64,000 nucleotides of DNA from Kingdonia uniflora (taxonomy: Eukaryota > Streptophyta > Magnoliopsida > Ranunculales > Circaeasteraceae): assembly GCA_014058105.1 (NCBI GenBank), contig JACGCM010000510.1:434001-498000 (forward strand), in the 5' to 3' direction. Under the pieces are notes generated by a model, which made no database searches, had not been told where the DNA came from, and was given only the letters and a program-made list of their open reading frames with translations. This document shows positions 57,956 to 64,000 of this stretch, in pieces. Made by a program: the position numbers and the translations under genes. Each line of letters starts with the position of its first letter. Position 1 is the first letter of the stretch.

Positions 57956-58333
57956 ATGGTGAAAACTCGTTCTCAGAGGGCGATTGAAGCGCGTGTGTTG
58001 AACGACTTGCGTTTAGCATTCAAGATTGATGAAATAAGGGAAGCTGTTTTCGGGCAGCAAGGTTATGATGTAGTTCTGCTCGATACCCGAGCGAACTACA
58101 AGGCTAAGACTGATGTAGAAAGGGGCGAGGAAATGAACCGCGTGTACTGGTTTGCGTCTATGCGTAACTGTTGGCGGTCTGTTGAAGATCGTAAAAAGTT
58201 TGTCCTTATGATGGCCAGGGAGGAGATCATCAATGAGGATATGGATATCGCCTCAGGGCTGCTGAAGGCTTGTGGTGTTGTTGGGCACACCGATTGCTTC
58301 AAATACAAGTATCTTGGGGATTGGAGTGATTGA
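57956..58333 (+). CDS. element D: antisense ORF1, intact 125-aa frame
   Basis: The only uninterrupted copy: MVKTRSQRAIEARVLNDLRL at the start, a central WFASMRNCWRSVEDRKKFVL, an acidic INEDMD, and the end GHTDCFKYKYLGDWSD. An upstream in-frame ATG (57920) would add 12 residues, but MV-basic starts in the other copies favour 57956. It is highly charged, with no signal peptide, membrane span or zinc motif that I can recognise. It runs opposite to pol. Related copies lie at 20473, 35519, 41455, 42447 and probably 46267. Function unknown; a regulator or packaging factor would be speculation. Confidence 0.6.
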   Translation: MVKTRSQRAIEARVLNDLRLAFKIDEIREAVFGQQGYDVVLLDTRANYKAKTDVERGEEMNRVYWFASMRNCWRSVEDRKKFVLMMAREEIINEDMDIASGLLKACGVVGHTDCFKYKYLGDWSD

Positions 58334-58639
58334 CTGTTGTATTTTTGAATTTTTGAAATGTAATTGCCCGAATTTACTTGAAGAAAAATTTGTTCACAAA
58401 AATAGGCTATGACTAGGATTGTTGTTGAAGCCGAATTTTTGAATTTGTGTTGCTAACTGATATTGACGTTAAAGTCAAGGTGTATAAGTAGGGCAAACAA
58501 ATGTACATGAAATTTTAAAGTAGAAAATTCAGAATCATGAGTTTGGGGTATTGTGAAAAGAGTGGGACCAAGAGGCTGAGAGATACGCTAAAGTATAATA
58601 TTTGGTGTAATGATGGTAAGGTGTTTTCACCGAAGCGGT

Positions 58640-59000
58640 ACAACACGGTTGACAGGTTTAGACGAACAGATGGCCCGGTTCAGGAATCAAGGACTACTTA
58701 CTGAAAAACTTCAAACCGCCAACGGTTTAGGGAAAGGTGCATAAGTACCCCCTCTCCTCCCCTTCCGAATACAGAAAACTAGAAAAAGAAGAGAGGGGTT
58801 AGAGAGAGAGAGATCTTAAGTGACGATTCCATTACTGCTGAAGGAGGAAAGGATAAGAGGAAGGCAGTGACCAGGAGTCTCAATTACAAGCTACGAAAGG
58901 AGGCTGAGATCGAGGAGGTTTTGCAGAAGTTACAGAAATTGAGCAAACTTGTGCGGACCAATGCTGCAGACTCTCACTCGGGTGTTGAAGGTAAGTCTGT
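58640..59000 (+). promoter_or_regulatory. leader region and first exon of antisense ORF2, element D
   Basis: A TATA-like cataagtacccc (58737) followed by a C/T-rich then GA-rich leader as in C (43250). After it comes a basic exon (KRKAVTRSLNYKLRKEAEIE, about 58,855-58,990) ending SGVE before gtaagtctg, a good donor. Confidence 0.45.
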
Positions 59001-59289
59001 CTTTGGGTTTATAAGAGTTTTTGTATAAAAATCTTTTATTGTGTCAGGATAAGGATGTAATCCCTACCCAAACACAAAAATGAAATAATAATAATAATGG
59101 GAATAATGACTGTGGGGCGATACAAATCGTTTTGGTGACAGTTTATTGATTGTATAAGTGATCAAGTAGTGGGAGATAAAAATTGATATATATGCCTCGA
59201 CCCTCTGTAGGTTTTGTGGGATCAACGTCTTGTAAAGTAGACCCTTTACAGTAGATAAATATAGTTTCGACTTCCGATTGCGCAAAGGC

Positions 59290-62200
59290 TGATGAAGTAG
59301 ACCTCGTAGGGGACTTATCTCCGGTCATTGGAGTAGGGAATGAGGAGGATACTGTAGCCGAATGGGTAGAATGGCCTCGTCTGAAGGGTTCTCGAGTTGA
59401 GTACTCAACAGGTTCTAGCCGGTTTAGGGAGTTCTGTAAGGCCAAAAGCAGTGTAGATGAGAGTTGGGGGCACGCTTTTGGATATAGGGGTAATTTCTTT
59501 AGGACTTGCAGTATCAGTCATAGAGGGGATTACCTGTATTTGCTGCCTGATTTGGCGAAAGAAAAGAAGTACAGGCATTTGGGGGACGAAGTATCCTTGG
59601 AGTACGTTCAAGGCGTGGTGAAGGATAGTCGAACTGATGGGTTTTGTTGCTATTTAGCCCAGTTCGACTATGGGTTGATGTTGCCTTTGACCAATTTGGC
59701 TAAGAGTGCTATGAATATGATTGGGGCTTGCCCAGCACAATTGAATTGCAATTTTTGGGAAGTTATCCTTGTATGCGAAACCCTTAATGAGAGATGGGCT
59801 GCATCTGGTAGTGAGAGGAGGATTACTGCCAAGGATTTTCTGGAGTATTATGCTGCGAAATATGTCACAGCAACTGATGGTCCATATCCTTCTTCTAGTT
59901 CTTCAAGACCATGCTTCTTCGACCTGTCTTCAGCAGGGCGAGTGTGGAACGACAACCTTTTATGGGTGTCTGGTGAATGTCTTCAGCGGTCTGATAAGGA
60001 ACCCCTAGAACTTAATAATAGAACTATAACAAAGGGTAAGTATACCATTGAAAATTGAACTATCATTTGTATGTTGAACTATATTTCTATAGTTAATTTG
60101 TATCTAACGTTGCCAATTTTTTATGCAGGAAATAATTGCAAAGTTTCGAGGAAGGAATCTTTTATAAACGCCGTTTCCAGGGAAGGCACTGAGCTTGAAG
60201 CTGTTCTCAAAGAGTTAGAGATAAGTAGGTTCAAAATGGTAGCTAGTAAGGATGACAAGGTCAGGAGATCTCAAGCGAAGAAGAGAATGGCTACGAAAAC
60301 TTCAGGCTCAATGGAAGAGAAATTGTCAACTCATGAACTTAATACACCTTTGAAGCTCGCGGCTCAATGAAATGCCAGATGGGCCAGTGGACATGGCCAC
60401 TGTCTCTAGCACTGTTGTACGGAACCTGACGAAGAGGAAGGCTGTAAAAAGGGGGGCTGCTTCTCGTTCTGCTACGTTGGACAGTGTGGACGATCGCAGT
60501 AAGAGGAGGAATGTAACTTCTACCACAAAGTCGCAGGTGGTGCTAGAGGAAAGCGATAAGATCTCTGAGGCGGCGGACTTGAGGCTGCGTTTTGAGGTCG
60601 AAGTCGGTCTCTTGGAGGAACAATGTCGAGCTAAAGCTCGAGAGAAGATGGTTGTTGTTATGGATGATGAGTTTAAGAAGGTTAGTAAATAGTTGATTTT
60701 CTCGAGCTTTTTTGTTGCTCGACCTGATTTTTTGTGTGCAATTTGCTCTTGCTCTGAGGGGGGGTTCAGCTTGGTTTCCAGGATAGGTTGATTGAGCTGG
60801 AAAAGAGGATCTCCCAGCACGAAGGGGAGAAAAAATAGTTGGAAGAGAACCTGACTCGGGAGAGGGAAGCTTTCCAGTTGGAGCTGGAGAAAGAAAGGGA
60901 AACTGCTACCCTAAAGTTGAAGGAAGTTAGGGTCGAAAGTGTAGCTGAAGCGGAGCGATTGGTTACCGCGTCCGCTACTTCTCAGAATAATCTTGCAGGG
61001 AAGCTCTACCAGCTGAGGTATACAAAGGCGGAGATTATGGCATTCAGCAAAGGGAATTATGAGGAGAAGGAAATTATGGATAAAGAGGAGGTTGAGGAAA
61101 TGGAGGATGGTATGAATGTTGCTGAAAAGTCCGCTGCCGATAATCAGGAAACTATTAATCAGGTAGGATGATCGTGTAATATAACATTGGTTGTGAATCA
61201 TAAGCTCGAGCTTTGTAATATTTTATTGCCGTTTGAAGCCAACAACATTTTGCTTATGAAACTCCGTATTGTAGGAGATAGAAAGCCCGCGCCTCAGAGT
61301 TGTGGACTTAGAGGGACTGCTTGTAGTGGAGAAAAAAATCCTCTACTGAATTACAGGTTAGATAATTCAGATAAATTGATAACTAGATGAACAAGAATTT
61401 AATAGAAGAAAGGATATATACCTTGCATGCTTATTTTAGTTCAGGATGTTTGTGTATGTACACTCTGTCTTGCGACCAAAACTTGTTATGGTCGGTAGGC
61501 CAAGGAGGAATTGGCTATTTCGAGCTTGCAGGTATCAGTACTGCAAGTTTGTCAGTATGCTTATCTCAATCTATTTCCCAATTAGGTACTAATCTTGTGA
61601 GTCCCTGCTAACTGTTATACAGAAGGAGCTAGACATTGTTAGAGAGAGAGAAGAGCAGACTCTTTTGTATAATGCCGAGTATGCAGAAGAATATGAGGCT
61701 TTGATTTCCCAGTATGAAGATCGATTGGATGATAATGTGATGCTTTCTTTGAAGCTCGAAGAAGCTAAGAGACAAGTCGAGGATAAGACTATAATAATTT
61801 TGAGCAGGGATTTGGCTTTGAACCAACTTACCAGTGAACTTGTCGATTTGAAGGAAAAAGTTGCGTTAGGTTCTCGGCACGAGGTTGAGTTAGCCGAATA
61901 CCGTATTAGAGCGTTATATGAAGAGATATCTGATATGAAATGTAGCATTCGTGCTCTGAACGAGCAGTTATTGAGGAGAGAGATCGACCTGAATACTACA
62001 CGAACTAACTTGGCTGTGTATGGGGCTGATTTTGAAAAATTGAGCAGCAGTATTATGGGAAAAGATCGAGAATTGTCTAACTCTGCACAAATACGTGATA
62101 GTTTGATTGTCAGGTTAGATCGTTTGAAGGCTGATTTACGTCGTTTAAAAGGGAGAGAGGCTAAGAGCAGGACTAATTTAGCAGAGATTCAAGCTAAGAA

Positions 62201-63003
62201 CAAAAGTTTGGTGAATGATTTAGCCCACGCTCGCAGAAACGTGAGGAGGGTTGTGCAACATGAGAAGGAGACGAATGAAAGAATTAATCAACTTTGTACA
62301 CAAATTCCTAATCAGATCGGGAATTACGTGTACGTGAAATGAAGTATTAGAAAGATCTTAAATTTGAATTGGATAAAAGGGATGGTGAAATTGCTTCTGG
62401 TGAGGGGAGTCGAGAGATGAAGAAATTTCTTCGTCGAAAAGAAGAGTTAGTGGAGAATATGCGTATTGATCTCACAAACTCTCGGCAGAAGTCGATAGAT
62501 CTTACAAGGCAGATGAGTGAACATATTGATCAATTAACAGCTGAACTGGCTGAATCGAAAGCTCGTCGTTGAAAGGATAACAAGCGCACTGCTGTTACTC
62601 ACCAAGCCTTTAAGGAACTAGTAGTTCACGAACAAGAAAAATGTGATGGTGAAGCTTTGCATCAACGGTAATTAAGCACATTGGTTGCATTTTTTATCGA
62701 GAAAATAAAATTCCTGCAGGTTGAGAGAGATTTGATGCAAGATTGTTTCTCTGGAAGGACTTGTGTATGTAAACTCAATATCTCGAGCATAGATCCATTT
62801 GGGGTTATGGATCGTGGTATTGGAACCACAACGGCTAAACAGATAGCTCGAGGGAGAGAAATTTTTATTGAACGAGCTCCAGAATATATGGCATCCAGGA
62901 CTGAAATAGGGGGAAGCTCGAGTGGAGTCTCACCTACTCCTATTGTGGGAGGAAGGTCGACTCCTCTCCCATCAAGAAAATCCAGCAGAGTTAAAAAGAA
63001 ATA
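59290..63003 (+). pseudogene. element D: antisense ORF2, spliced
   Basis: N-terminal domain 59,290-60,030: FREFCKAKSSVDESWGHAFG, YLYLLPDLAKEKKY, CPAQLNCNFWEVILVCETLN, RPCFFDLSSAGRVWNDNLLW. It resembles PF04195. There is an intron at 60,032-60,129 (gtaagt...tatgcag), a basic linker (VRNLTKRKAVKRGAASRSA), and coil 1 with an intron at 60,684-60,770. The acidic segment KAEIMAF...EEVEEMEDG ends at a donor (61,162). Coil 2 spans 61,621-62,572 (open piece 61665-62342) and the basic C-terminus ends RKSSRVKKK TAG at 63001-63003. A frameshift near 60,365 and stops near 60,836 and 62,341 break it. Function unknown. Confidence 0.65.
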
Positions 63004-63530
63004 GACTTGAATTCTGATAACGTGTACCTGTTGTATGTAGCAGATGTTGATGCTTCAGTGCTCGATGTAGGACTTTAAAAGGAGAGTTGTAATTTGAAAT
63101 GCTGATATGAGAAAATAATATTTCCACACCTGCAGTAGATGTTATTCTCTAGTTTGACCCATTAAATTTGAAGAAGTCCGCGAGCAAGTTTTTTCCTCAC
63201 TCGTGCTTTAGGCTTGTTATCTTCAGGCTGAGAGGTTCGTTATGGCCCCCACCTTTGGATGTATGAGTATCCTCAGGAGTTAGGCTAGTATTATTTATGC
63301 CATTACCAATATTGGATGTTGTTTACCTTTAGGATAAACAGTGCTTTTACCCTTGGAGATGATGAAGATGAAGGAGAACTGGATAGCAGGGATTCTTGTG
63401 ATAAAAAAGAGATTTCGTTGATTGAAAAGAGTTTGTACATACATTGGGGGTAAAATCTCGATGTGGATTGAATGTTGTTGAGCGACGGAGGAGCTGTTTA
63501 GCGTCGATATAACTTTAATCATCTTGTATT
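63004..63530. other. spacer between antisense ORF2 and pol in element D
   Basis: No clear coding. It is the region where the two converging transcripts would end. A 79-codon minus frame (63295-63534) directly after the integrase has no recognisable domain. Confidence 0.4.
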
Positions 63531-63534
63531 TCAT

Positions 63535-64000
63535 GGATTTGGAATTTTGTCACCAGCTTCCGTTATGAGATAGTATGAACCCAGACCAGTTCGACCCATG
63601 ACCATGAAAGGACCTATCCAGTTTTCTTCTAGTTTCCCAGCATGTGGATCTTTTCTGTTATCTGGGATATCTAGAAGGACCCAGTCGTTGATAGCGAACT
63701 CCCGAGTACGAACTCGTTTGTTATATGAATTTTCCAGTGTTTGATGATATCGACCAAGGTTTGCGATAGCTCAATCTCGTGTCCCATTAATCCAATTGAG
63801 GTTGCAAGCCAATTTAAACTCATTTTCTTCCTCTGTGAGCTCGTGGTCTCTCACAGGATGGTAGTACTTCGTTGGGATGACTGCTTCAGTTCTATAGGCA
63901 AGCAGAAAAGTAGAGCACTGTCTTGACTTCTGGGGCGTATTTCGATAATCCCATAAGACGTGAGGTAATTCACGTATCCAGTTGCCCTTCTTCTGTAATA
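63535..64000 (-). pseudogene. pol: element D: integrase C-terminal part (partial, window edge)
   Basis: The minus strand carries scattered readings matching the A integrase: RDHELTEEENEFKLACNLNW, RDRAIANLGRYHQTLENSYN, RTREFAINDWVLLDIPDN, GKLEENWIGPFMVMGRTGLG. They occur in more than one frame, so frameshifts are present. It fixes the minus orientation of D and continues past the window end. Confidence 0.75.

Larger units (their letters stand above)
56182..64000 (-). mobile_element. element D: Tat/Retand-like retrotransposon, 3' half
   Basis: On the plus strand: 3' LTR (56182-56772), PPT, two antisense small ORF regions, antisense ORF2 (59,290-63,003), then the C-terminal end of integrase on the minus strand running off the window. 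Gag, RT and the 5' LTR lie outside. It is the best-preserved example of the layout and is inserted in element G after caacc. Confidence 0.75.

Noticed and set aside
1..64000. tRNA, rRNA, CRISPR, bacterial operons or viral genes other than LTR elements
   Set aside because: Looked for on both strands; no cloverleaf with conserved boxes, no spaced direct repeats with unique spacers, and no Shine-Dalgarno-led gene strings were seen.

Overview
This is nuclear DNA of a flowering plant, most likely a eudicot. It is AT-rich, it carries spliced GT-AG introns, and most of it is layered, decayed LTR retrotransposons. No tRNA, rRNA, CRISPR or bacterial features were seen. All assignments come from reading the sequence and comparing it with remembered protein families; no database search was run.

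Left part (1-19.5 kb). A LINE RNase H remnant (1-780) and a scrap of gypsy gag (872-1126) precede the only recognisable host gene, on the + strand: a five-exon ABHD17-like alpha/beta hydrolase (2391-18244, 299 aa). Its catalytic triad is legible and it has a possible N-myristoylation start. Intron 4 is 14.1 kb. It holds a broken tandem repeat, a decayed LTR, a non-autonomous Mutator-like element with a perfect 9-bp target duplication, and a complete but dead Tekay/Del-type chromovirus (8801-17699) in reverse orientation with target duplication GTAAC.

Right part (19.6-64 kb). This is a nest of one non-chromovirus Ty3/gypsy lineage (Tat/Retand-like, inferred). LTRs are about 0.5-0.7 kb, the primer site resembles TGGCRYCGTCTGTGGGAA, and pol and a large antisense module lie between the LTRs. 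In this working nomenclature: C (minus, from 19580) is split by A (plus, 21218-42202). Nested inside A is E (plus, 29671-36801), which has gag but no pol. C seems to resume at 42203. B (minus fragment, about 44114-49990) abuts F (49990-53305, aORF on the minus strand) tail to tail. G is the left part of a Tekay-like LTR (53306-56181) and contains a solo LTR. D (minus, 56182 to the window end) shows LTR, antisense genes and the integrase end of pol.

The notable system is the antisense module. Each copy carries, opposite to gag-pol, a small ORF1 (about 110-125 aa) behind a TATA box, then a long spliced ORF2. ORF2 has an N-terminal domain resembling the 'putative gypsy type transposon' family (PF04195-like), coiled coil, an acidic segment, an intron and more coiled coil. 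It recurs in at least five copies on both strands. A second notable point is E, whose right LTR is followed, inside the target duplication, by 21 nt that look like a copied tRNA primer-binding site.
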